NCBI GenBank assembly: GCA_902797915.1
Contig: CADBUK010000166.1
Coordinates: 1 to 9,570 of the forward strand
Direction of reading: 5' to 3'
Source of the DNA: Oscillospiraceae bacterium
GTDB taxonomy: Bacteria; Bacillota; Clostridia; Oscillospirales; Acutalibacteraceae
DNA: 9,570 nucleotides
This document shows positions 1-5,686 of the stretch, one piece after another. Both the position numbers and the translations under genes were made by a program. Within the stretch, counting starts at the first letter, position 1. Each line of letters opens with the position of its first letter. The notes under the pieces were generated by a model that ran no database searches, was not told the origin of the DNA, and worked only from the letters and a program-made list of their open reading frames with translations.

Positions 1-249
1 ATTGCCCGCCTTGCTGCTGCACAGGCCGCTATCGCTGAAAACGCTGAAAAGAAGGCTGCTGAGGAAGCAAGCAAAGAGGAGATTGAAGCTAAGCTTAACG
101 CTGCAAGAGAAGCGCTTCAGGACGCTGCTACCAAGCTCCAGGGCGCAACCGCTAACGCTGCAGAGGATTTGAAGGACATTCTTTCAAAGAGCCTCAAGAG
201 CATTAAAGCAGGTTGGGAAGAGGCTAAGAAAACCTACGACGCTGAATAA
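1..249 (+). CDS. C-terminal part of an alanine-rich helical protein, function unknown
   Basis: The frame is open from the first base to TAA at 247-249, giving 82 residues with no Met, so the start lies outside the window. The product is rich in Ala, Glu and Lys with no Pro and almost no Gly, a pattern of long amphipathic or coiled-coil helices. It ends GWEEAKKTYDAE. Alanine is written GCT in 15 of 24 cases, whereas the genes to the right use GCG and GCC freely. Such bias often marks strongly expressed genes. I do not recognise the family. A DnaK tail, a phasin-like or an apolipoprotein-like helical protein would look similar, and nothing here decides between them. A strong terminator follows 21 bases after the stop, so this is the end of its transcription unit. 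Confidence 0.7.
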   Translation: MARLAAAQAAIAENAEKKAAEEASKEEIEAKLNAAREALQDAATKLQGATANAAEDLKDILSKSLKSIKAGWEEAKKTYDAE

Positions 250-270
250 TCTCAAACTTAAATAACAAAG

Positions 271-299
271 GAAGCCGAGGAAACTCGGCTTCTTTTTTT
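271..299 (+). terminator. Rho-independent terminator after the helical protein gene
   Basis: A perfect 9-bp stem GAAGCCGAG / CTCGGCTTC (271-279 with 284-292) closes a GAAA tetraloop and is followed directly by seven T (293-299). The geometry is that of a textbook intrinsic terminator and it isolates the upstream gene from ilvA. Confidence 0.93.
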
Positions 300-312
300 G
301 ATACATTAATAT

Positions 313-341
313 TTGACAAATGGTATTATAAGTATTAGAAT
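313..341 (+). promoter_or_regulatory. Sigma-A type promoter of ilvA-ridA
   Basis: A perfect -35 TTGACA (313-318) is followed after exactly 17 bases by a -10 TAGAAT (336-341), five of six matches to consensus. Transcription should start near 348, leaving a leader of about 27 bases. An AAGAAGG ribosome site at 361-367 precedes the ATG at 375. The leader is too short for an attenuator or T-box, so the unit has no visible RNA-level amino-acid control. Confidence 0.85.
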
Positions 342-374
342 ATCTTTTACATTATTATATAAGAAGGCGAAGAG

Positions 375-1574
375 ATGCTTACACTTGACAGGGTTTACAC
401 TGCCTCCCGCGTATTGAAGGAGGTTTGCAGGGAAACCGATATGATTCTTGCGCCTAATCTGCGCAAGGATTCAAACATTTATCTTAAAACCGAAAATCTG
501 CAGGTTACGGGCTCGTTTAAGGTGCGCGGCGCGTACTTTAAAATCAGCCGCCTGACTGACGAGGAAAAGGCTCGCGGCGTTATTGCCTGCTCGGCGGGAA
601 ATCACGCGCAGGGCGTTGCGCTTGCCGCTGCCCGCAGCGGAATAAAAAGCGTTATCTGCCTGCCTGACGGCGCGCCGATTTCAAAGGTTGAGGCTACAAA
701 ACGCTTCGGCGCTGAAATATGTATGGTTAAGGGCGTTTATGACGACGCTTATAATAAGGCAATTGAGCTGCGCGACGAGCACGGCTACAGCTTTATCCAC
801 CCGTTTGACGACCCCGACGTTATTGCGGGGCAGGGCACAATCGGGCTTGAAATTATGGAGCAGCTTCCAAACGCGGACGCGGTTGTTGTGCCGATTGGCG
901 GCGGCGGTCTGATTGCGGGCGTTGCCTACACAATCAAGCAGATTAACCCGAACTGCAGAATTTACGGAGTTCAGGCTGCGGGTGCGCCGAGTATGCAGAA
1001 ATCCATTGCAGACGGCGAAATAGAAACCCTTTCGGGCGTGCAGACTATTGCGGACGGTATTGCCGTTAAAACCCCCGGAACGCTTACTTACGAGCTTGTG
1101 CGCGATTATGTGGACGGTATCGTTACCGTTTCGGACGACGAAATTGCGCTTGGCATTTTAACCCTGCTTGAGCAGCAGAAGCTGATTGCGGAGGGCGCGG
1201 GCGCCGTTCCCGTTGCTGCCGTGCTTGCGGGCAAAATTCCCGACATTGAGGGCAAAAACGTTTGCTGCCTTGTTTCAGGCGGTAATATTGACGTTACAAT
1301 TCTTTCACGCGTAATTGCGCGCGGTCTGAAAATGAGCGGCAGAACGGCGAATATTACAATTGCCCTTTCAGACAAGCCCGGTCAGCTTACCGCGGTTTCA
1401 AAAATTATTTCCGAAACGGGCGCAAACGTAACGAGCATTAATTACGACAGCACGGATTTGGATATGAATATTACCGACTGCTATCTGCGGATTTCCGTTG
1501 AAACGAGGGATTACGCCCATATCGTTTCAATTAAGCAGGCGCTTAAAAACGCAGGCTTTGAGGTTATAGATTAA
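375..1574 (+). CDS. ilvA: Threonine ammonia-lyase, PLP-dependent, medium form with ACT domain
   Basis: Deaminates L-threonine to 2-oxobutyrate (and usually serine to pyruvate) in the cytoplasm; 2-oxobutyrate feeds isoleucine synthesis or is catabolised. The PLP lysine is K49 in GSFKVRGA (46-53). SAGNHAQG (73-80) contacts the substrate, the glycine loop GGGGL (175-179) holds the PLP phosphate, and SGGN (301-304) lies near the pyridine ring. Residues from about 326 to 399 form one ACT-like regulatory domain. The length of 399 fits the single-ACT 'medium' class: shorter than biosynthetic IlvA with two ACT-like domains, longer than TdcB, which has none. Sequence alone does not say whether its main role is biosynthetic or degradative. 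The start has an AAGAAGG site 7 bases upstream. The next gene on the same strand is ridA, which handles the enamine this enzyme releases. The lyase assignment is firm; the symbol could equally be tdcB. Confidence 0.95.
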   Translation: MLTLDRVYTASRVLKEVCRETDMILAPNLRKDSNIYLKTENLQVTGSFKVRGAYFKISRLTDEEKARGVIACSAGNHAQGVALAAARSGIKSVICLPDGAPISKVEATKRFGAEICMVKGVYDDAYNKAIELRDEHGYSFIHPFDDPDVIAGQGTIGLEIMEQLPNADAVVVPIGGGGLIAGVAYTIKQINPNCRIYGVQAAGAPSMQKSIADGEIETLSGVQTIADGIAVKTPGTLTYELVRDYVDGIVTVSDDEIALGILTLLEQQKLIAEGAGAVPVAAVLAGKIPDIEGKNVCCLVSGGNIDVTILSRVIARGLKMSGRTANITIALSDKPGQLTAVSKIISETGANVTSINYDSTDLDMNITDCYLRISVETRDYAHIVSIKQALKNAGFEVID

Positions 1575-1576
1575 CA

Positions 1577-1758
1577 TTTGAGCGAAGCAAAAATACTTCA
1601 CGTTCTGCGTTGCAGAACACTTCACATCTGAATCAAATAAAGATACTTCACATTTTGCAACGCAAAATATTTCACGGATTAGTGAAGTAAATCCTTGCGG
1701 ATTTGTGAAGTACCAAAGGCGTGAAGTAGCTCTGCTGTGAAGTTTGCGCTTTGCGCAA
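1577..1758 (+). repeat. Hairpin-rich intergenic repeat with inverted ends, copy A
   Basis: Begins 3 bases after the ilvA stop and ends 5 bases before the ridA ribosome site. It contains four left motifs (ACTTCAC at 1595, 1619 and 1645; ATTTCAC at 1669) and four right motifs (GTGAAGT at 1682, 1705, 1721 and 1737), which are reverse complements of each other. Several gaps hold perfect hairpins: GTTCTGC/GCAGAAC (1602-1618), ATTTTGC/GCAAAAT (1652-1668), AAATCC/GGATTT (1689-1704) and TTGCGC/GCGCAA (1744-1758). The ends form imperfect inverted repeats of about 22 bases (left end TTGAGCGAAGC, right end read backwards TTGCGCAAAGC). A related copy lies at 5491-5665. No protein is encoded. It resembles a MITE or BOX/RUP-like non-autonomous element and could act as a structured RNA between the two genes. 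The repeat is seen directly; its mobility and role are inferred. Confidence 0.85.
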
Positions 1759-1763
1759 GAGAT

Positions 1764-1769
1764 AAGGAG
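1764..1769 (+). promoter_or_regulatory. Ribosome binding site that fixes the ridA start
   Basis: AAGGAG lies 7 bases before ATG 1777. An in-frame upstream ATG at 1744 falls inside the right end of the repeat and has no ribosome site, so 1777 is the supported start. Confidence 0.88.
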
Positions 1770-1776
1770 TCTAACT

Positions 1777-2148
1777 ATGGAATACATTTCAACAAACAAC
1801 GCGCCGAACGCAATCGGCCCTTACAGTCAGGCAATCAAGGCAAACGGCTTTCTTTTCACAAGCGGCCAGATTGCCATTAACCCCGAAACGAACACCGTTG
1901 AGGCTACCACTATTGAGGAGCAGACCGAGCAGGTTTGCAAAAATCTGAAGGCGGTTTGCGAGGCGGCGGGCACAAGCCTTGAAAAGACGGTTAAGACCGT
2001 TTGCTTCCTTGCCGATATTAATGACTTTGCCGCGTTCAATGAGGTTTACGGCAGGTATTTTACCGCAAAGCCCGCGCGCTCCTGCGTTGCGGTTAAGGCT
2101 TTGCCGAAGGCAGTTCTCTGCGAGGTTGAGCTTATCGCTGAATTATAA
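1777..2148 (+). CDS. ridA: RidA family 2-iminobutanoate/2-iminopropanoate deaminase
   Basis: Hydrolyses reactive enamine/imine intermediates (2-aminocrotonate, 2-aminoacrylate) released by threonine/serine dehydratases to 2-oxo acids plus ammonia, protecting PLP enzymes; cytosolic homotrimer. The product is 123 residues, close to the family norm of about 125-130. It shows the early motif APNAIGPYSQA (9-19), TSGQIAINP (28-36), and the active-site segment PARSCVAV (99-106). In that segment R101 corresponds to the carboxylate-binding Arg105 of E. coli RidA and C103 to its Cys107; E116 matches the C-terminal active-site Glu. It lies on the same strand 202 bases after ilvA, whose product is the direct source of its substrate, so a shared transcript from promoter 313-341 is likely. 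No separate promoter is clear in between, where the repeat occupies nearly all the space. A strong terminator follows. Confidence 0.95.
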   Translation: MEYISTNNAPNAIGPYSQAIKANGFLFTSGQIAINPETNTVEATTIEEQTEQVCKNLKAVCEAAGTSLEKTVKTVCFLADINDFAAFNEVYGRYFTAKPARSCVAVKALPKAVLCEVELIAEL

Positions 2149-2171
2149 CAGTATATATTTAAAGATAAAAA

Positions 2172-2200
2172 CGGAGCACCCTGAACAGCAGGGTGCTCCG
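2172..2200. terminator. Bidirectional terminator between ridA and the ABC permease gene
   Basis: A perfect 12-bp stem CGGAGCACCCTG (2172-2183) pairs with 2189-2200 around a 5-base loop. On the + strand it is followed by AATTTTTATT. On the - strand the A-rich flank 2161-2171 reads as TTTTTATCTTT. It can therefore stop both ridA and the converging operon whose last gene ends at 2223. Confidence 0.92.
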
Positions 2201-2222
2201 AATTTTTATTGCGGGTGTAAAA

Positions 2223-2876
2223 TTATAAATCAATACGTTCAAAGTTCTTTATTGCTTTAAGCATAGAAACAACAGTCAACAGCGCAAAAGCGATTGCGCC
2301 CGTTAATAATACGCTTATCTGCAGACCTATGTGCGTAAAGCCAAAGGCGTTCAAAGCCGAAAGGGCGGGGAAATGAAAAAGCGCTTCGCCAATGCCCACA
2401 ATTACAAAGGCAACGATAATAAATGTAACGAAGGGCTTGCCGAATTTATAGGCGGTTTTGAAAAAGCCCCCGATAAATATAAGATTAAAAAAGCCTAAAA
2501 TCAGCAGCACAAAGCCGAGATACACAAAATTTGCGTTCATCAAAGCATTGCCGCGGTATGCGGAGACGTCCGATAATACCGTCATACGAATAAGCACGGG
2601 TATTGAGGTTACGACGAAATAGCAATGCTCTATAATTACGCAGAACGCATACTTTGCGCTTACTACGTCCCCCTTGGCAACGGGCAAAAGGGCGGTGTAC
2701 GTAATGTCGTTTGCCTCCCTCATACTCTGAAACGACTGAAACAGCCCGAGGCATACAAAAAACGAGCCGACAAGAATAGGATAACCGGGCAAAAACGCCA
2801 TTAACCCGAAAGCAACGAAAATGTATGAAAGGGGAGAAGCCGCAAGCTTCATTTCTTTATTTAAGAGCGGTTTCAT
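2223..2876 (-). CDS. ABC-2 type transporter permease, six-helix
   Basis: Membrane subunit of an ABC exporter, 217 residues. Hydrophobic segments lie at about 16-30, 31-48, 75-97, 115-137, 148-166 and 182-206, fitting the six-helix ABC-2 fold. A cytoplasmic segment after helix 2 (LLPVAKGDVVSAKYAF, 63-78) matches the 'LPVsRkeiV.sKY' pattern typical of the ABC2_membrane_5 group in Firmicutes. Its ATG overlaps the ATPase stop as ATGA (2873-2876), so translation is coupled, and an AAGGAGG site precedes it. Substrates of this group are mostly unknown; relatives have been linked to cell-envelope stress and peptide resistance, but nothing here fixes a substrate. It is the last gene of the AbrB-ATPase-permease operon. 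Confidence 0.85.
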   Translation of the reverse strand: MKPLLNKEMKLAASPLSYIFVAFGLMAFLPGYPILVGSFFVCLGLFQSFQSMREANDITYTALLPVAKGDVVSAKYAFCVIIEHCYFVVTSIPVLIRMTVLSDVSAYRGNALMNANFVYLGFVLLILGFFNLIFIGGFFKTAYKFGKPFVTFIIVAFVIVGIGEALFHFPALSALNAFGFTHIGLQISVLLTGAIAFALLTVVSMLKAIKNFERIDL

Positions 2877-3592
2877 ATATTATCCTCCTTTTCCATTCGC
2901 AATATCGCTTCTTCCAAGGTTTCCCCGTCTTTGCAGAACGCCTTGTAAAACGCTTCCTTGGGGCAGTTGACAACAAGCCTGCCCTTGCGCAGATACATAA
3001 TATCGTCGGCGCATTTTTCTATATCTGACGTAATGTGTGTTGAAAATAACACGGCAACGCCCCTGTTTTTCAGTTCAATGAACAAATCAAGAAGCTCATC
3101 TCTGGAAAACGGGTCAAGTCCGCTTGTCGGCTCGTCTAAAATCAGGATTTCCGCCCTGTGAGAAAGCGCAAGAAGCAGGTTGAATTTAACCTTCATTCCC
3201 TCTGAAAGCTCGCTTGGCATTTTGTTTTCATCAAGCGAAAACAGCTCAAGGTATTCCCTGTACGCCGCTTCGTCCCAGTTTTCGTAAAAGGTTTTCGTTA
3301 CGGCAACAATATCCTTAATCTTCTTTTTCGGATAATAGTTGACCGCACCTGTGGAATAGCCGATGCGCTGTTTAATTTCTCTCTCATTTTCCGAAAAGGG
3401 CAAATCAAAATAACAAACCTCGCCGCAATCGGAATGAACGAGCCCTAACATTGATTTAATCGTTGTCGTTTTTCCCGCTCCGTTTCTGCCGATGAAGCCT
3501 ACAATTCTTCCCGCATTTAACTGAAAAGAAATGTCGGACAGTAAAAAAGAGGGGTACGATTTACTTAAATTTTTAATGTTGCAAAGCGTCAT
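2873..3592 (-). CDS. ABC transporter ATP-binding protein
   Basis: Cytoplasmic ATPase that powers the neighbouring permease; 239 residues, one nucleotide-binding domain. Walker A is GRNGAGKT (35-42), the signature LSEGM (129-133, a variant of LSGGQ), Walker B ILILDEP (149-155) with catalytic E154, the D-loop SGLD (157-160), and the H-loop histidine H186 in STHIT. Where a Q-loop glutamine is normal (after IGY, 77-79) the sequence runs STGAVNYY with no Gln, a divergence also seen in other small exporters, so I do not read it as inactivation. The start is 2 bases after the AbrB stop, with GAGGAGG embedded in the end of the AbrB gene, so the two are co-translated. It most resembles the YtrB/CcmA-like drug or peptide exporter ATPases. 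Confidence 0.92.
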   Translation of the reverse strand: MTLCNIKNLSKSYPSFLLSDISFQLNAGRIVGFIGRNGAGKTTTIKSMLGLVHSDCGEVCYFDLPFSENEREIKQRIGYSTGAVNYYPKKKIKDIVAVTKTFYENWDEAAYREYLELFSLDENKMPSELSEGMKVKFNLLLALSHRAEILILDEPTSGLDPFSRDELLDLFIELKNRGVAVLFSTHITSDIEKCADDIMYLRKGRLVVNCPKEAFYKAFCKDGETLEEAILRMEKEDNI

Positions 3593-3594
3593 TA

Positions 3595-3807
3595 CTAATC
3601 CTCCTCGTCAGCTTCAAAAACAGCCGCCGCAAACTGAGAAAACATTGTTTTAGGCGGAATGGCAATTCCTCTCTTCTCATCGCCTAAAAGCACCAACGTA
3701 TCTCCCGGATGAATATCAAACAGCTCCCTTGCCTGCTTTGGTATAACAATCTGTCCTTTTTCGCCGACCGTAGCAGTCCAGGCGTGCTTTCCCTTTGGTT
3801 TTGACAT
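3595..3807 (-). CDS. AbrB/MazE/SpoVT-type transition-state DNA-binding regulator
   Basis: Small dimeric DNA-binding protein of 70 residues. The swapped-hairpin AbrB fold is recognised from TATVGEKGQIVIPKQAR (11-27) and the following LFDIHPGDTLVLLGDE (29-44). After it comes GIAIPP and an acidic tail (EADEED). AGGAGA lies upstream of the ATG. It is the first gene of an operon with an ABC ATPase and permease. The family often represses its own promoter, and an imperfect palindrome overlaps the -10 here. A MazE-like antitoxin role is unlikely because no MazF-type toxin gene follows. Its most plausible job is local control of the exporter. Confidence 0.9.
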   Translation of the reverse strand: MSKPKGKHAWTATVGEKGQIVIPKQARELFDIHPGDTLVLLGDEKRGIAIPPKTMFSQFAAAVFEADEED

Positions 3808-3834
3808 TATAAGCTCTCCTAAAAAGTATAATTT

Positions 3835-3850
3835 GTATAACTAATCATAC
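3835..3850. promoter_or_regulatory. Candidate operator palindrome over the AbrB-ABC promoter
   Basis: GTATAACTAATCATAC matches its own reverse complement at 12 of 16 positions and overlaps the -10 hexamer (3844-3849). A second GTATAA lies at 3826-3831, nine bases from the one at 3835. A protein bound here would block polymerase. The encoded AbrB-type protein is the natural candidate, but this is inferred from position only. Confidence 0.4.
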
Positions 3851-3872
3851 TACTGATTTTTCCGTTTGTCAA
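3844..3872 (-). promoter_or_regulatory. Promoter of the AbrB-ABC operon
   Basis: Read on the - strand: a perfect -35 TTGACA (3872-3867), exactly 17 bases, then a -10 TATGAT (3849-3844, five of six to consensus). Transcription should start near 3837, about 30 bases before the AbrB ATG. It sits only 7 bases beyond the T-run of the preceding terminator. Confidence 0.85.
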
Positions 3873-3879
3873 TAGCAAC

Positions 3880-3916
3880 AAAAAAAGACCGAAAGAACAT
3901 TCCGTTCTTTCGGTCT
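3880..3916 (-). terminator. Terminator of the HtrA-like protease gene
   Basis: A perfect 13-bp stem AGACCGAAAGAAC (3886-3898) pairs with 3904-3916 around a 5-base loop. On the - strand it is followed by seven T (complement of 3886-3880, the first shared with the stem). It lies about 30 bases after the protease stop at 3947. Confidence 0.92.
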
Positions 3917-3946
3917 GTAATTCTTTTTGCCTAACGTTCGGCGCTT

Positions 3947-5446
3947 TTATTTTTTAGCTTCAATCAGCTCACATTCAACGTCAAAGGTGTCAATGGAATT
4001 ATTTTCAACCCTTGCAATTGTAAGCGTTACCGTGTCGCCCGGTTTGCTGTCCGCAAGCACGGAGGTAAGCACGTCGGTACTTGTCAGCGTTTCGCCGTTA
4101 ATGGCAACAATCATATCGTACTGCTTAACGTTTTTGTTGTTAAGGTCCGAATCGGAATTGATTTCGTTAATAACCATTGTGCCGTTAGCGTCCTCATAGC
4201 CGAGCTTTTCAAGCGCGTTGAGAATTGCGGTTGCGTTTGAATAATTTGTCAGGTTGGTGTAGTTAATGCCGATTTTTGCCCTGCCCTCAACGTAGCCGAC
4301 TTTGATAAGGCTGTTTGCGGTGGCAATGGCTGTGTTGCTGGGAACGGCAAAGCCGATGCCCTCATATTCGGTTGCGGCAATTTTTGATGAGTTAACGCCC
4401 ACAACCTGACCCTGCATATTAAACAGGGCGCCGCCGCTGTTACCCGGGTTGATGGCGGTATCGGTCTGGATACACTGGTTTTTATAGCCGATTGAGGATT
4501 TAATCGGTCTGTCAAGCGCTGAAACGTAGCCGCTTGAAACGCTGTTCATAAACTCAAGTCCGCCCGGGCAGCCGATTGCAACAACCTGTTCGCCTACAAC
4601 GGTGGAGTCAGAGTCTGCAAATTCAGCAATCTTAAAGCCCGTTTTATTAATAACAAGCACGCCGATATCGGTCTGGCTGTCGTAGCCGACAACGCTTGCG
4701 TCATACTCGTCGCCGCTGTTGGTGGTAACAACGAAGCGTGAGCCGTCGCTGATAACGTGGGCGCAGGTAAGAACGTAGGTTTTGCCGTTGCTTTCAAGCA
4801 TAAAGATACCTGAGCCGTAGCCCGAAATGGTTTCCTCTTCGCCTGACGAATCGGAGCCGTAGCCGAAGTTGTAGAAATTACTGTAAGCGTTTGACTGAGA
4901 ATAAATTGTAATACCCACGCAGGAGTCAATGCAGTTTTCTGCAACGCCTGCAACGGTGTAATTGCCGTCACTGTCCGTTTTTGCAACCTCAGCCTGCTCG
5001 TTGGTTTGAACCTGAGCGCTTTCGCTTGTGGTAGTTTCGTTTGAGCTTGTGCTGCCGCCGTCCTTATTATTAAGTGAGGAGGCAAGACCTATGCCCGCAA
5101 GAATTACGCATACAACAACCGCAATAATAACTGCAACTGCGGTTTTGTTGGAAGCCTTTTTAGGCGGCTGAACAGCGTTCGCGGAATAAGCGGCGTTGCT
5201 GTAAACGGGCGCTGCAGACGGGTTTGCGGGGTTGGTATAACCCTGCGCTGCCTGCGGCTGAACAGGGGAAGCGGGAGCTTCGCTCTGAACGGGGGTTTGA
5301 TTGATTTGCTGATATGAATAGTGGTATGTTGAGGCAGGCTCGGGCTCGGGAGCCGCGGTTACGGGCTGCTGTGCCTCCTGCGTTGCCTCGGGCTTTGGCT
5401 CGTCGGGTGTCGGCGTGCCGAAGCCGTTTTCAAATTCATTTTCCAT
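3947..5446 (-). CDS. Membrane-anchored HtrA/DegP-like trypsin-family serine protease with PDZ domain
   Basis: Probably degrades or refolds damaged proteins outside the membrane. The product has 499 residues. Residues 1-100 are cytoplasmic, low-complexity and rich in Pro, Gln, Ala and Glu; one membrane helix spans about 103-125; then comes a Ser/Thr/Asn-rich linker to about 165. The protease domain (about 165-385) has the triad His230 (LTCAHVI), Asp260 (SQTDIGVLVI) and Ser337 (PGNSGGALF). A C-terminal PDZ domain (about 390-495) includes YDMIVAINGETL (443-454). The layout matches Gram-positive HtrA proteins, though the N-terminal tail is long. ATG 5446 is chosen because AAGGAG lies 9 bases upstream; a further in-frame ATG at 5515 would translate repeat DNA and lacks a ribosome site. 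It follows a response regulator and kinase on the same strand, suggesting an envelope-stress unit. Confidence 0.93.
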   Translation of the reverse strand: MENEFENGFGTPTPDEPKPEATQEAQQPVTAAPEPEPASTYHYSYQQINQTPVQSEAPASPVQPQAAQGYTNPANPSAAPVYSNAAYSANAVQPPKKASNKTAVAVIIAVVVCVILAGIGLASSLNNKDGGSTSSNETTTSESAQVQTNEQAEVAKTDSDGNYTVAGVAENCIDSCVGITIYSQSNAYSNFYNFGYGSDSSGEEETISGYGSGIFMLESNGKTYVLTCAHVISDGSRFVVTTNSGDEYDASVVGYDSQTDIGVLVINKTGFKIAEFADSDSTVVGEQVVAIGCPGGLEFMNSVSSGYVSALDRPIKSSIGYKNQCIQTDTAINPGNSGGALFNMQGQVVGVNSSKIAATEYEGIGFAVPSNTAIATANSLIKVGYVEGRAKIGINYTNLTNYSNATAILNALEKLGYEDANGTMVINEINSDSDLNNKNVKQYDMIVAINGETLTSTDVLTSVLADSKPGDTVTLTIARVENNSIDTFDVECELIEAKK

Positions 5447-5455
5447 AGTATTTTT

Positions 5456-5461
5456 CTCCTT
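5456..5461 (-). promoter_or_regulatory. Ribosome binding site that fixes the protease start
   Basis: AAGGAG on the - strand, 9 bases before ATG 5446. It excludes the longer reading from 5515, whose first residues (MKCFCFAQ) come from the end of the repeat. Confidence 0.85.
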
Positions 5462-5490
5462 GTTAACCTGCGCATTGCGCAAATTTATTG

Positions 5491-5665
5491 TTTGAGCGAA
5501 GCAAAAACATTTCACAATTGCGAAGCAATTACTTCACATATAAGTGCAGCAAATATACTTCACGTTTTGAAAAAAACACTTCACTATTTAGTGAAATAAA
5601 TCCTTGCGGATTTGTGAAATACGCCGTGTGAAGTAGTTTCACTGTGAAGTTTGCGCTTCACGCAA
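5491..5665 (+). repeat. Hairpin-rich intergenic repeat with inverted ends, copy B
   Basis: A second copy of the element at 1577-1758, in the same orientation in the window but opposite to the flanking genes. Left motifs are ATTTCAC (5509) and ACTTCAC (5531, 5557, 5578); right motifs are GTGAAAT (5591, 5614) and GTGAAGT (5628, 5644). The left end TTTGAGCGAAGCAAAAA and the core AAATCCTTGCGGATTT (5598-5613) are identical to copy A. The first hairpin is AATTGC/GCAATT (5516-5530), a different sequence from copy A's first hairpin but again perfectly paired. The right end forms TTGCG/CGCAA (5651-5665). It fills most of the 240-base gap between the histidine kinase and protease genes. A further hairpin, TGCGC/GCGCA (5469-5481), lies between the element and the protease ribosome site. 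Confidence 0.85.
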
Positions 5666-5686
5666 ACGGTTTTATACGCCTTGCAA

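Noticed and set aside
1..249. C-terminus of DnaK
   Set aside because: Ala/Glu/Lys-rich helix is suggestive, but there is no recognisable substrate-binding-domain motif and the end lacks the usual acidic DnaK tail; left as unknown.
1602..1618. Intrinsic terminator directly after ilvA
   Set aside because: The hairpin is perfect but is followed by ACTTCAC rather than a T-run; it is one module of the repeat element.
1595..1743. CRISPR-like array, because of regularly spaced TTCAC/GTGAA motifs
   Set aside because: The shared motif is only 7 bases, switches strand halfway, and the gaps are hairpins 6-19 bases long rather than unique 30-base spacers; no cas genes are present.
3595..3807. MazE-type antitoxin of a toxin-antitoxin pair
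   Set aside because: The adjoining gene is a complete ABC ATPase, not a MazF/PemK toxin, and no small toxin-like frame is nearby.
4594..5085. - strand frame within the protease gene (also 7221-7685 within the regulator and 4249-4515)
   Set aside because: Same-strand shifted frames inside genes with intact catalytic motifs; low-complexity Ala/Thr/Pro/Leu products typical of shadows.
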